Source: Paramacrobiotus metropolitanus
Lineage: Eukaryota; Tardigrada; Eutardigrada; Parachela; Macrobiotidae
NCBI RefSeq assembly: GCF_019649055.1
Contig: NW_026570224.1
Span: forward strand, 1,736,001-1,800,000
Length of the DNA stretch: 64,000 bases
Reading direction: 5' to 3'
The stretch's first letter is position 1. Every line of letters starts with the position of its first letter. The translations under genes and the position numbers were made by a program. Below the pieces are notes generated by a model. It was not told the DNA's origin. It did no database searches and saw only the letters and a list, made by a program, of their open reading frames with translations. Shown one piece after another: positions 28,762-40,343 of this stretch.

Positions 28762-29532
28762 ATGGCCTTACGTGTGTTTTCGTCATTGGCTCGAGCCGGA
28801 GTGCCTCGGATTTTCAATTCCTCCACCGGCCTGAGTGCCAGTGCGGCACCGATTGCATCTGCTGTACGACAGCGCGGAATTCCAGTCCGACATTTAGCTG
28901 TCTCTTCCGTTAACCGTTTGCCGGACTCGGTTGCATCGTTAGGGGCTCGCGTTCAGCATCGGGCACCAAATTTCAAGGGGACTGCAGTTGTGAATGGCGC
29001 CTTTAAACCGGTCCAGCTGTCCGATTACGACGGAAAATGGTTAATTATGCTTTTCTATCCTTTGGACTTTACCTTTGTTTGTCCGACGGAGATTGTCGCC
29101 TTCTCGGATCGTGCTGACGAATTCGCCAATCTGAACACGCAAGTAGTGGCCATCTCCACCGACTCGCACTTTAGTCATCTGGCCTGGACGAATGTTCCGC
29201 GTGCTGAAGGCGGTCTGGGCCCGATGAAAATCGCGCTTTTGTCCGATTTCTCAAAGCAGATTTCGCGGGATTATGGTGTGTTGATTGAGAACGAAGGGAT
29301 TGCACTGCGCGGCATGTTTATAATTGATCCAAAGGGTGTGCTGCGGCAAGTTACCATCAATGATTTGCCGGTGGGAAGGTCTGTGGATGAAGCGGTTAGG
29401 TTGGTGCAGGCTTTTCAGTTTGTGGAGAAACACGGCGAAGTGTGTCCAGCTGGATGGCTGCCCAAGTCCGAAACTATCAAGCCGGATCCGGTCAAGGCCA
29501 AGGAATATTTTAAAAAGGTCGCTTCAAAATAA
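28762..29532 (+). CDS. PRDX3: Mitochondrial typical 2-Cys peroxiredoxin
   Basis: One uninterrupted frame of 256 codons. The start is the ATG before [12 protein letters not shown]. The first ~60 residues are rich in Arg, Ser and Ala with no acidic residues until about position 55, as in a mitochondrial presequence. The thioredoxin-fold body holds the peroxidatic Cys in DFTFVCPTE and the resolving Cys in [12 protein letters not shown] and the C-terminal YF (KEYFKKV) are both present, the pair linked in animals to sensitivity to overoxidation. The enzyme reduces hydrogen peroxide in the mat matrix with electrons from thioredoxin 2. It is one of only two intron-free coding regions assigned to a known family here, which is not unusual for a peroxiredoxin. 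PRDX3 is preferred over cytosolic PRDX1/2 because of the presequence. Confidence 0.95.
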   Translation: MALRVFSSLARAGVPRIFNSSTGLSASAAPIASAVRQRGIPVRHLAVSSVNRLPDSVASLGARVQHRAPNFKGTAVVNGAFKPVQLSDYDGKWLIMLFYPLDFTFVCPTEIVAFSDRADEFANLNTQVVAISTDSHFSHLAWTNVPRAEGGLGPMKIALLSDFSKQISRDYGVLIENEGIALRGMFIIDPKGVLRQVTINDLPVGRSVDEAVRLVQAFQFVEKHGEVCPAGWLPKSETIKPDPVKAKEYFKKVASK

Positions 29533-29836
29533 ATATTTACTGGAAGTACTTACTGCATTTCACGCTGTGTTACCGGAAGTCGTTCGTGCCATACAGTTTT
29601 TGAATTACGAGAATGTATGTGGTTTTGTGGACTACGTATGCTTTTGTTTGTGCGGACCGGATGCATCTGACGAGTGAGTAATGTATATTGGATACAGAGC
29701 GGAGCTGGAGTGACACATTTCCAGTTTTTTTATCAGAAAAGATTATACAAAATATACGGAAGAAGATGTGAGCGATACCTGTTACAATGCATTTACTTTG
29801 AAATGATGTTCATTACTTATTACTCTAATTATCTAA

Positions 29837-30052
29837 TAGTACTTAATACTTAACCCAGTACTACTGGAATAGTGTCCTAAATAACACTGCAACGGGGTGA
29901 ATTAACTGCATTTGTCACACTTGATCATCATGAATGCATACTATTGCATAGTACTTAATACTTAACCCAATACTACTGGAATAGTGTCCTAAAATAACAC
30001 TACAACGGGGTGAATTAACTGCATTTGTCACACTTGATCATCATGAATGCAT
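29837..30052. repeat. Two-copy tandem repeat, period 112 bases
   Basis: A ~103-base segment at 29837-29939 recurs at 29949-30052 with only a few substitutions and one inserted A. Both copies contain AATAGTGTCCTAA and TGATCATCATGAATGCAT. The low divergence suggests a recent local duplication downstream of the peroxiredoxin gene. No coding function is seen. Confidence 0.9.
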
Positions 30053-30173
30053 GAAAAGTAATTCTGCTGTAGAACTAATGACTATATTCTGTTATCTTCG
30101 ATCAAAACCAAATCAATTTTCGAACGAAACTTGCGTAAAGATTCAAGGTCGTATTATAAGGCGACAGACTAGT

Positions 30174-31050
30174 ACCAAGGCATTACACTACACTACGTGA
30201 TAGCAGCGGTCTTTAATCAACCGCTTAGAAATGATGACCGCCAGTCGTAATTGGAAGAGCAAACAAAGCTGTCTTCCGTCCGTTCCTGCACATATGCTCA
30301 GCCACCCGCGTGCACCTGCGACTGCTCTATGTCCATTTGGCACTACGCCAAAACTTTCTTGGTTTGCCTTCTGAATGCATGTGCTGTTTTATACAGTTTA
30401 CAACAAATCTCATGTATTACGTATGTCGAATAAACTTTCGTGATATGTATTATAAACTCTAAAGTGCAACGAAGAGAACTACAATGCAGTACTTACAATA
30501 TATAGATTTAACCATAATTATGACAAAGACAAATCAATTCCCATTAGTATTTAATACCAATGTTTAACAATGCGGTAAAAATCTTTAATATGAGTTTATA
30601 CGATAAAATTTGACATGCGTCAGTTACGGCACTAGAAGTCTGAAGCCAGCGCTATTGCTGCGCATTGGCCTTTCACATATGCACACAGTGAAACGGACGG
30701 AGGACAGCAATGTTTACCTACTTCGTTAAGGATTGGAACGTACATCGGTTACCGGTTGAAAGTGTACAGAGAGAGAATTTCATTGCTATCACGTAGTGTA
30801 TGATTTGCCATGGTACCGCCGTACCGGCCCGGTCAACAGATAATATCCCGTAATAATTATTTCATTTTCATTCAGCTCGACTACTCAAAATTTCCAGTCG
30901 TTTTTTTTAGCAGTGGCACTTGTATATTTACTGGCAACCAGGTTCACTGATTGTAAATTTTGTTTCAAGAAAAAAATAGTGTACATCAGATGTGTCAAAC
31001 CGGTACATATTACGGGTATTACCACGTAGTGTAGTGTAATGCCTTGGCGG
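30174..31050. repeat. Nested imperfect inverted repeats
   Basis: A segment at about 30174-30206 (core GGCATTACACTACACTACGT) reappears in reverse complement at about 31020-31050 and, partly, at about 30779-30802. A second block near 30269-30295 (CTTCCGTCCGTT...CACATATG) is matched in reverse complement at about 30680-30710. The paired order gives a large foldback with diverged arms. This could be the remains of a foldback or MITE-type element; no transposase is present. Confidence 0.65.
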
Positions 31051-31413
31051 TACTGTACCTTTTAACGAAATCAACCAAGTACAGCACAACCAGAAATGTA
31101 ATCATCGCTTCCCTGGGCGGTTAACAGCAATGCAAGTTGGACAATTTTCGTCTTTTTGAAATTGGGCAAATGTGAGAACGGGTGCGTCTGTTTACCAATC
31201 CAAACTTTTCTGCCTGGGATTTTAGAAGTTTTCAGGCCAAGCTGGAGGCCAGTTTCTAGATCTGCACAAAATTGGTATGTACATAAAAAATATTCGCCAA
31301 CAGCTTGCACTAGCCGGAAATCGGATATAAATGCACTCTTTCATTCTTGAAGTTTGTTATTGCAGGTGCAATGAGACCACCCAAATCAGTCTGCATCTGT
31401 TCTTTTTGGGACA

Positions 31414-33740
31414 ATGCCTAGGTACCGTGAAGGAGACGTCATTTTTCGAAGCGAACCATGGGTATATTGCGTTTTGGAGAGTGCATCCACGTCAATCTGC
31501 TACCGATGTTTGCGACAGCCCGATGAAGGGGTTCGGCGGTGCACCCAGTGCCAGTTCGCGCATTACTGCTCGGATCAGTGCCAGGTTGGCAGTTTTCAGC
31601 GCTCCTGTCCTCCGGTTTGGAGGGAATTCCATTATTATGATATGATTTTAACAGTATGAAGATTAGATTTTTTGTCTCTGCTCATGTCAACAGAAAAGTG
31701 ACTGGACACTGCGTCATCGGCCGGAGTGTAAAGTCATTCAGCGAATAATGCGAGAAAAGCCATCTGAGAGCTTGCCACGCGATTTTCTCTTCATTCTTTG
31801 CAAAATGATACCGAAACTGAAGGTAAGACACAATGCAGCTTATTGGTACAATTGTAACTTTATCTTAAGTTATTTTTTCTGAATTTTGATCCACTAGAAA
31901 AGTGCACTCGCTTTTTGCGGGTACTGCATGACCGCAGTTTTAACTTTTTTTGGTAGCAAATACGTTTGTAGAATGCGTGTTATTACTAGACGCGTGTAAT
32001 CGGCAAAACCGTCCGTTTCATTTATACGTATGTACTTGTGTGTAATATACCTGTGTTTTTGTATTGGTAAGGACTTGTGTGTAATATCATAGTGGTAATA
32101 TACTGTAGACTATAAAATAAATGCATTGTTTTCTGTGTGAAGAAAAATCATAAATCGGACAGCGATGGAGCCTGCCAACCGCTTTCCGTGCGTACGTTTG
32201 AAGATCTGATGTCCCATGAACAAGAGTTTTCCCAGAATCCAGCTCTCCCGGTGCTTTATGCTTCCTGGAAACCATATCTGGATTTGCTGGACAAAGGCAG
32301 CAGTGTTTGTCCTGATGTGGATGCCTTTATTCGGTTGTATGGGAAATTTAACATCAACGCCTTCAGTTTAGCGGATTATTTCTTGGGCGATACGGGAAAA
32401 GGTCTATATTTGGGTCCATCCATACTTGACCACTCTTGTATACCGAACGCTGTTCAGATCTTCCAGGGGACTACTCTAACTGTCAAAGCCATACAAGATA
32501 TTGAAAAAGAGGAAGATGTATGCATTCTGCGGCACTTACAGTTTTTACCGTATATTATGCACGCTTGAGCCATTTCGGTTCTGGATTCTGTAGCCAGAGA
32601 ATAATGAATACCGCAGTGATCACCTTTAACAGTACCTATATGTTTGTTTTAGGTTCGGATTGCGTATATCTCTACGTTTGCGACGACAAGATTTCGGCGA
32701 GAATATTTGAAACAACATTACTTTTTTATTTGCGACTGTGCGGCATGCGTCAATGTTGAGCTGGTATCGTCGTGAGTGCTCCCTTACCACCCGCACCTTA
32801 TTTTCCCACAACCTCCTTCCCCACAACCCCCTCCTTCCCTGATTTTCTTTCATCTCCTTCCCATGTTTCGACACTGTATGACCTAGACCTTTTGTTCCAT
32901 CCCTGCTTTGAAATCTGACATTTTGTAAGGGTACTGACATTTTGTTTCTTGTATAGGATGCTAAGCGCAGTGCTGTACAGTGCACCACGGAAAGGTGTCC
33001 CGCTGTGGTACCTTTGGACGAAAAAGTACGATTTTGTAACGAATGCGGGGCAGACAATTTGGAACGATTATTGTCCGGTCGGAAACATCTTGAGCGAATG
33101 TGGAGCGATCACGACCGCATAGTGGAGGGCAGCGAAAGATTTTCTTATGAAGAGATCTTAAAAGTTTTGCAGCAGGATATTTCTGCCGCTGAGAAATTGC
33201 TTCATTGTACGAATTTCTTAATGGGAATTTTTTATCGGGAGGCGGCAGTTGCATTGGAAAACTTGGGTCGGTATGACGAAAGCGTGCGGTATCTGCAGAA
33301 AGCTCTTCCGGCTATGAGGTTCGTTTAGATATTGAATACCAGACAGCTGAAGTCAAGTAATTCATCGTGTCAGGTCAGTAATTGCAGTCTCGACTAATTG
33401 CAAAAACGGCCTACGTAAATTTTATAGTTCTCACTTAACAACTGTTTCGATAGTCGTAATGAGTCTCTGTATCCTTTCTAAATTTTGCAGGATGCACCTG
33501 AGCAAGTATCAAAGTGAAGTGACAGGGGCTTTGTCGGAGACAATGTACTGGCTTGGAGATAACCAACAATTTTCGGATGCACTACGTGTGGGAACAGAAC
33601 TTCAGGATATTCTCAGAATAGTTCCTGGTGAGAATACTGAGATTTATGAAGAATACTCAAAATTTCTTCTGGAGTGCCAGACGATGGAAAGCTCCATGAT
33701 GACAAGTAATGCTCATAAGCTTAATCACTACTGGCCGTAA
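31414..33740 (+). CDS. SMYD-family SET/MYND lysine methyltransferase
   Basis: Exons: 31414-31584, 31694-31822, 32143-32517, 32653-32763, 32957-33318, 33491-33740; 465 codons plus stop. The MYND zinc finger is clear: CYRCLRQPDEGVRRCTQC, then HYCSDQCQ and HRPEC. The SET core follows: NAFSLADYFLGDTGKGLYLGPS, then DHSCIPNAV, VKAIQDIEKEEDVRIAYI, and a post-SET FICDCAACV. A helical C-terminal domain with TPR-like helices completes the order seen in SMYD1-3. SMYD proteins methylate lysines on histones and cytosolic proteins; I cannot assign a number, SMYD3 being closest in layout. The NHSC motif, whose Asn lies in the cofactor site, reads DHSC here. The usual glycine-rich start of the SET domain upstream of YREGDVIFRSEP is not visible, so a first exon may be missing and the ATG at 31414 provisional. 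Confidence 0.85.
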
Positions 33741-33970
33741 ACGTAATACTCACGATCAGACCTCTTTGAATTCTTACTATCCTTGCAATGATTACTATCC
33801 CAGTTTGTGCTTTTGACTCGTTTTACTTATGGTTGTTTAACACCGAAATAAGGTACGGAACATGCTTATTCCTTGTCATACCGAGTAGTGATTTTGATTG
33901 TCATAAATCACAGCGTTGTGAAGGGAATTTAAAGACCACAAAATAAAACAAATGTAAAACCAAAAAATCA

Positions 33971-35690
33971 CTAGGCTTTCGAAGATGCAGTTACGTTAGG
34001 AAGAACGCACCAAGGCGTTTTAATGAGATCACAATGCAGTTTGACATTCACAATTGTGCAACTGGAACCATTGATAATGAGATCATAGCGATTTTGAATT
34101 AAAAAGCCAACATTATGGACACCACCTTCTCTGTCTCTTTTCCGCATGGCCTGAAATGTACAGTATTAGCACAGCCCAGTAACGTACGTAGTAGTATTAT
34201 TGGGCTGTGGTATTAGTGCTGTGGTTCGAAAGCTCCAAGAATATTAATAATTTGTACTATAAACATTCAGGCGAAAAATTCCTACGTTACAATAAAGTTA
34301 ACCTAATATCCACATATCCTGCTATAAGAAATATCACCACAATTCCACAGATACGAGTATTATAAGCAACTTGGTTTAAACTACAGCACCCTTAAACCAA
34401 TTCCTTTAGAATGTCACTTTATAATTAATACACGTACATCGCGCTGGCCTGGTAATCGTTCCACATCACGCTTGCGCTGTCTGGCGTCGTGGATGTGTAA
34501 AAATGTTCGATATCCGGATGTGATACCAACTGGTCTGTTAATCTGCAATCCATTTTAGTGAATGAGCATTCCATCTAATGGTAAAGACATTTCACACCTT
34601 CCAAAAACCGAAATCTCCCGTTTATTTCAGTGTTACGGAAATTTTTTCCTTCAAAAGCATCAAATCAGTTCAATTTTCCGAGGCTTTTAAATCATTGTAT
34701 CAATAAATAACGATTTTAAAAGAAAAATGTAGAAACGCCAAACTGTTTCATAATGATGCCATATTACGACGAGAAGTAAACATATGTATGCGCTTGCGAA
34801 ATCTCGCACCTGAATTTTCGATTCGTTCAATCTGACATAAAATTCATCATCCTCCATCCCCCATCCCCAGTAATTGTTCGACATCCCTTTGACACGCTGG
34901 AAATCCGACGTGGATATTATCAAAATCCCGCCTATAAACTTCTTGTAATGATAGCGAGGATGCAGCTCCGGAGAGGCGATATGCATCACGGTGTCAAGCG
35001 CGGGGAAATCGTAGCGGAGATCCCGATTATCGGGTAATAAATCCACATCGTGCATAACGACATAATCATGCGTGTCTTTCGTGTACAGAAATCCCACGTT
35101 AATCAAAGACGCCCGGTTAAACCTACAATTATTTAACAATTTTCGCTTTAACAATTCGCCGATACACTGAAAAACGGATGGCGCTGAGATATCAGTAGCA
35201 AATGCGTAGTAGTCACTACATACGCAGCAGATGCAAACGAAACGCGAAGCAAGTTAGTATGCACACTGTAAAACGAATGGAGCGCTTGGTGAAATATAAA
35301 TCCCAATGAAACGACAAGGTTTGATATTCTAGAAGTGCTAATTAACACTGCAACACATAACATGACCGACCTGTATTCGTCTACTTGATTGATCACAAAA
35401 ATGTCAAAGCGTATCCGCTGAGCTCGGAGAAATGCAGTCATATGCGGCACAAACTGTAAGAGCTCATCAAAACGATCCCGAAACGGCACAATTACGGCCA
35501 AACGATGGTGTTGGGGAAGCGGTAAAGGAAGCAGGAAGTACAGCAGAACAGTTAGGATGAAGAACAAGACCAAAAACCCCGTACAGCAGACAGCCACAAC
35601 AATCGGAATTGGATACGTTCGCATCCTCCGTATGTGGTAAATAATTCTTCGGAAGCGAAGGAGCGAAGCAGTCTGCTGCTCTCTGGCCAT
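33971..35690 (-). CDS. B4GALT7: Xylosylprotein beta-1,4-galactosyltransferase 7
   Basis: Minus-strand exons 35690-35371, 35122-34810, 34542-34438, 34150-33971; 305 codons plus stop. The enzyme adds the first galactose to xylose in the proteoglycan linker tetrasaccharide in the Golgi. A short basic cytosolic N-terminus is followed by a single hydrophobic segment (about residues 29-55), a type II anchor. Catalytic-domain marks are [26 protein letters not shown], the metal-binding [25 protein letters not shown], and [13 protein letters not shown]. The third exon gives [14 protein letters not shown] and the fourth REGGVHNV plus a CTIVNVKL strand and a Cys near KTPWC. The stalk between membrane and catalytic domain is very short compared with vertebrates. 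The gene is convergent with SMYD, 230 bases away, and divergent from RBM42. Confidence 0.95.
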
Positions 35691-36594
35691 TTTGGAACCA
35701 ACATTGCATGCAAAATCATCACATATTTGTTGCGCTATAACATGTCGGTTTCAAACACCTGCAGAGAAAAACAGAAGAGATTCATGACGCGATAGTCGAT
35801 AAACGTCAGTAGGTGCAAATTCCACTGCAAAACAGAGATATGGCCCATATGGGATAAAAATATGCTCCAGCAAAAAGACGCTTTTTCTATTCAGAAGTAA
35901 CGAAACACTCTTAGAAAGCTATTACATATTCATAATCCATCCACAATTTTTGTGATCTTAAATGTAACAACAATGTCTGTACTAAAAAAACTTTTAACGG
36001 ATGTTTTAAAAACCTTTTTTAAAAATTTTATGAAGTTACTTAAAGTGGTCAAAAAGATCGAAGAAACGGCACAAAGCAGAAACAGCATAGGAGCACAAAT
36101 CTGGGTTGTATCGAAAGCGCTACCGTACACCCAGCGACAGTTACGTGAGTACGTTGAATTTTCGCACTGACCAATATCCTGCAAAAAAGTCTGGTAGTTA
36201 TTTCGAAATTTAACCATAATTCAATGATAATGGTTTTGTTCCATAAATAAAAAGGCAGACTATGATTTTTCATTTTTTGTTTAAAAAATAGTTGTAGGTT
36301 CCTTAATCTGATGAATCTTGGATCTTAATAGAACTTGATCAGCTTCCTTGTCAAGTGGTGGCTGTTACGAAACGTAGTTCTCGTCTCTGGCTGTGAGAAT
36401 TGTGAAAAATCTAAACTCGTGAAACTCGTGTTATGGAGAACTCGACCTGACGATGGCGCTTTATTTTTGATTTCCTTCTGCCGGAATAGTGGAATACCCT
36501 TTAATATCTTGACCTGCTGCGTCTGGGCATCGTGCCGTGCGTTTGCCAAAGCGTGGAACCATTTGAGTGTTTCGTCATCCAATTCGGTGGCACA
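35691..36594. promoter_or_regulatory. Divergent intergenic region between B4GALT7 and RBM42
   Basis: Nine hundred bases between divergent starts. Only short ORFs are present; one open frame runs into the RBM42 5' UTR. Both promoters are expected here; no specific element was identified. Confidence 0.4.
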
Positions 36595-37797
36595 ATGGCT
36601 GGCAACATGGACGACGAAATGAGACGGTTCGAAATGGAGTTATCTGGTGGCTCTTCTCAAAACTCTTTAAGACCAAATATTGGCCGGGCTGTACCACCAG
36701 GATTTCCAATGGGACCATCTGTTGCTAGCGCACCAGTCCGATTTATTCCGCATCAGCTGCAGATGAGTCGCGCCAGTCTGCATGCTGCGCCCGTACCAGC
36801 TCCCCGACCACCTCATGCTCAGCACTTCACTGCCCCTCAAGCGCCACCATTTTTTCCTCCCATGCCAATGCCACCAATGATGGCACCCCCGATGTTTCCT
36901 CGCATGAATACTCCTTCTGTAAGTGGCAAAAATAAACGCCGAAATAATCTCTGGTTCCCGAAAATTACGGTTTCACGGTTCTTATCGTTTGGAGAGTTTC
37001 TGTTTTCTATTATGTGCTTGATTATTCGTAACTTAGATTCTGTTATCAGTTTGATTTCTTATTTTTTAATTATTTATAAAGATATAGTTAATGTTCTATG
37101 AGTGTCAGTGATTCTAAGATTTTCTGTGTAGTGTCCAGTTTCGTGATGTGAAGTTTGTACGAATACTACTACTCACCGTTAACAAATGATTATTGCTGAT
37201 AACAAATCATAACAAAATTATAATATGCAGGCTCAGCCATCAACATCTCAGGCGCGCCAGGCAGTACCATCAAACGTCCTCCAAGTAAGCGCCAACAAAG
37301 CCATGTTGGACGCCCAAAAAGCCATGGCCATGCAGACGAAAGAGCCGCCCGTAATGGGCCCACAGATCACTCCCAAAGCAATTGAGGATAAAGCTTTGTC
37401 AAATAAGTCTAAGAAAAAGATGAAATTTACACGAACGGCAGGCGGTGAAGTGTGGGAGGATAGCAGTCTGGCTGAATGGGATCCGCATGATTATCGGATA
37501 TTCTGCGGTGATCTGGGCAATGAAGTCAATGATGAGGCGCTGGCCCGTGCCTTCCGCCGCTACGCATCCTTTCAGAAAGCTAAAGTCATCCGGGATAAGC
37601 GCACTAATAAGACCAAAGGTTTTGGGTTTGTCAGTTTCAAAAATCCCGAGGATTTCGTCCGCGCCATGAAAGAAATGAATGGCAAGTATGTGGGAAATCG
37701 TCCCATTAAGCTACGTAAAAGCTCATGGAAGGATCGTCAATTAGATGTGGCGAAGAAGCGCTTCAAAGAGAAGCAAAAATCGGGGATGCGTGGTTAA
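36595..37797 (+). CDS. RBM42: RNA-binding protein 42
   Basis: Two exons, 36595-36918 and 37231-37797, give 296 residues. The first exon starts with an acidic helix (DDEMRRFEMELSG) and is then Pro/Met/Ala-rich low complexity (repeats of PPMMAPPMFP type). The second exon holds a conserved lead-in, GGEVWEDSSLAEWDPHDYR, and one RRM with RNP2-like IFCGDLGNEV and RNP1 KGFGFVSF, then AMKEMNGKYVGNRPIKLRKS and a basic tail. This lead-in and RRM are diagnostic for RBM42, a spliceosome-associated protein (tri-snRNP) that also binds 3' UTRs. It is shorter than the ~480-residue human protein, mainly in the low-complexity region. The start Met was chosen at the beginning of the conserved acidic helix. Confidence 0.93.
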
Positions 37798-38021
37798 TTA
37801 TGTCTCTTGGTTTCCGCTTGTTTTTCACCGGTTCTCTTTTGTGCACCTGTTGGCCAGTGTTTCACCGCAATTTACATTCATTCTCTGGTGTTTCTGACCT
37901 GAATTCAAATTTTTAGTGCATTTGTCATAAGATCCTTGGATTTTGCATATACTTTCTTCTGTTTTTACCGTGTATTTACGATACACTTCGTTTTCGGTTT
38001 GAGACATTTCGTTTATGTGAA

Positions 38022-38833
38022 ATGTCCGGCAACTGTACCGGAAGCCATAAGGAAGCCATTTCTCATATGCTGTCGCAAGTGTCGGAATATGTTTACGCCG
38101 GCTCTTCGACGGGCTGTCCATTTTTCCATCGGCAAAGACAGTTTATGGTCGATATAATGACGAGAAATTTCTTGATCGTGGTAATTATTTACTCCTGATT
38201 GGTCATCCGTTTCGACTCAAAAGTTCAGAAAACACTTGACGCATACTGCATAAATCATTGTTACGCTTATTTGGAACTATTGCGCTTTGATTCACCGCTT
38301 ACTAATTTTCGGATGTTGTTAAACAAGTACTCGAGCATTCAAGAGACAAAAAATCTGCTTTGTTGCAGAGTTCATCCGCTTTGGGAATTCATTTGGCGCT
38401 TGATTTAAAAAATCCTGCTAGTAAAATAGCCAGTGTTGGGCACGAGTGGAATGCTGCTTGCGTCGGAAAGGTACTTTCAATTCAGTTTTCCACTCTTTAA
38501 TTAATTTATTTAAAAATTTTTAAAGCACCAGCATTAAGGATATTTATTGAATTAACAATAAGAAATGAAGATTTGAATTTGGAATGAGTCCTTGAAAATG
38601 AGGGGACAGGAAATTGTATAGGACTACAGTTTGGAGGCTTATGTGATAACTGTGCAAAGGTAACAGTAATACCGAAGAAACCTGCTTCCGCCGTGTGCTT
38701 TGTTTAGGTGTTTGTGAGTAGCCCACTCGTAATTAACGGATCCAGCGTGATGTGGTCAGGATTCATTGATTATTCAACGCTCGCAGGAAAAGGTCATCTT
38801 GAACCCACGAATTTAAAATTATTTAAAAAATAG
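38022..38833 (+). CDS. CBFB: Core-binding factor beta (Runx partner), short form
   Basis: Three small exons, 38022-38180, 38369-38470 and 38708-38833, join in phase 0 into 128 codons plus stop. No long ORF marks the gene; it was found from the third exon, where GKVFVSSPLVINGSSVMWSG followed by FIDYSTLAGKGHLEP matches the last beta-hairpin of CBF-beta (human KVYLKAPMILNGVCVIWKGW). The second exon (ALGIHLALDLKNPAS) and first exon (SEYVYAGSSTGCPFF then HRQRQF) align in order with the human protein. CBF-beta has no DNA contact of its own; it binds Runt-domain proteins and raises their DNA affinity. The protein ends soon after the heterodimerisation core and lacks the Arg/Glu-rich helix of the 182-residue human form. 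Sequence identity is modest, so the call rests on ordered motif matches. Confidence 0.75.
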
Positions 38834-39377
38834 TAAACAGACACACGAACGATCTTGCTCTCTTTTGTGACTGTTACTTGGATGAGTCTAGTTTATTACG
38901 TATTTATTTAAATAGCCTGAACTTGGCACATTATTTTATGCCACTATAAAAACCATGCCTAACCAACCACGACGATATCATTGTGGTAAACTATGCACTC
39001 CTTATCGCGAAGCAGAAGGATCCGAAGCCGTAAAATACATGAATTACTGTCTTTCTGTTGATTCTCGTGCAGTGTGTATTTTCAAAGAAATAACTACCAT
39101 ATAAAGCGGCTCTGCTGGTGATTCTACAAACATTCCTCAATTGATTTCTATTAGTTCGCAAATACCTGCCTTACGACAGACTGACAGTTTGCCATGAACG
39201 TAATACTGTACTGTTATTTGCTTGAAATCTGTGTGTATTCTCCTTGCTGTTATTTGTAGTACTTATTAGCTACCGCTCCTGTAAATGCTTTCGCCGGGGC
39301 CAAGATTATAATTTATTCTTTCCAGCGTTTAATTTATCCGGTTGATTCATACACTACATCAACCCTTAAAGTTAATA
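38834..39377. other. Intergenic between CBFB and the GH114-like gene
   Basis: No gene recognised. CACTATAAAAACC near 38941 resembles a TATA box but lies over 400 bases from the next start codon. AT-rich with only short frames. Confidence 0.4.
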
Positions 39378-40343
39378 ATGAATCTTGCAATTATTTTTCT
39401 CTGCGGATTTGCATTGCTTCTCCGCTGTGGGCTCGGAAGAGCCGCTGGCCAAGCAAAAGCGACCACAGGTGCAGTCGTAGTATCGACATCAGCGAAGTCC
39501 GTCATCTCCGTAAAAATGGTCCAGCCTAACATCTACTCGGAACCGCTGGTCTACGCCAAGCTGAATGCGGCCTACGACCAGCTGGACATGATCAAAAACT
39601 CCAACTATTCTGTAATTATTCTTGATCCACAGGAGTCTGGTTTGAATCACGATCAGATTATGGAACTGCGGCACGGAACCAACCGGACAATACTGGCGTA
39701 TGTGTCCATCGGCATCGCTGATACCAGCAAACCCTACTGGCGCCCCCAATGGACCGGCGGTTTCTTTCCTGATTTCGTTGTCCAGCCGCAATACACCGAA
39801 CTGACACCTGGTCACTATTGGGTGCAGTTTTGGAAAGCATACTGGCAGCGCATGTTGCTGCGTTACATTCAAGAACAAGTTCTGAGCTTGGGATATTCAG
39901 GTTTACTGTTGGATAATTTGGATGTTTATCTGCGCGATACCAATCCGGATATCGATGAGCGCGAGGAGATGATAACGTTTGTGCAGGTTATCAAAGAACA
40001 GGCACAACAGTTTTATAAAGATACAAAGATCTTTGTGTCTAATATCAGCGAGTTATACTCAGTAGACCGATTCAGGAAAACGGTCGATGGATTTCTTGTT
40101 GAGAATCTGTGGTTTGAAAAGGACAAGAATTTGTTGAAGGAAAACAAAACGAAGGTGGATCAGAAACTGAGCATTCTGCAGCAAGCGCAACGGGATGGAA
40201 AAGTTATTATATCCCTTGACTATTCCACTAACGATTCCGACGTGTGCACGTTTTACGAACACTGTTCGTTACAAAAATTTTTCTGTGCCGTTACGGATCA
40301 GAAGTGGACTAGCTGGCCGAGTGAGAGTTTGTACAGCAGCTAA
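39378..40343 (+). CDS. Secreted glycoside hydrolase-like protein (GH114 / TM1410 type), intronless
   Basis: A single open frame of 321 codons from the ATG before NLAIIFLCGFALLL, a clear signal peptide ending near residue 25. The mature part resembles the GH114/TM1410 TIM-barrel family (endo-alpha-1,4-polygalactosaminidase type): YSVIILDPQESGL, then TILAYVSIGIADTSKPYW, GYSGLLLDNLDVY with the likely catalytic Asp, and KIFVSNISEL. Family members cleave bacterial or fungal galactosaminogalactans or are uncharacterised; the substrate cannot be told from sequence. It may act outside the cell or in a digestive or lysosomal space. The family is mostly bacterial and fungal, and this gene has no intron while most neighbours do, which fits acquisition by horizontal transfer. 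Composition does not obviously differ from host coding DNA, so any transfer would be old. Confidence 0.7.
   Translation: MNLAIIFLCGFALLLRCGLGRAAGQAKATTGAVVVSTSAKSVISVKMVQPNIYSEPLVYAKLNAAYDQLDMIKNSNYSVIILDPQESGLNHDQIMELRHGTNRTILAYVSIGIADTSKPYWRPQWTGGFFPDFVVQPQYTELTPGHYWVQFWKAYWQRMLLRYIQEQVLSLGYSGLLLDNLDVYLRDTNPDIDEREEMITFVQVIKEQAQQFYKDTKIFVSNISELYSVDRFRKTVDGFLVENLWFEKDKNLLKENKTKVDQKLSILQQAQRDGKVIISLDYSTNDSDVCTFYEHCSLQKFFCAVTDQKWTSWPSESLYSS

Noticed and set aside
36335-36594. Open frame upstream of the RBM42 start
   Set aside because: No conserved features; it overlaps the expected 5' UTR and the conserved protein begins at 36595.
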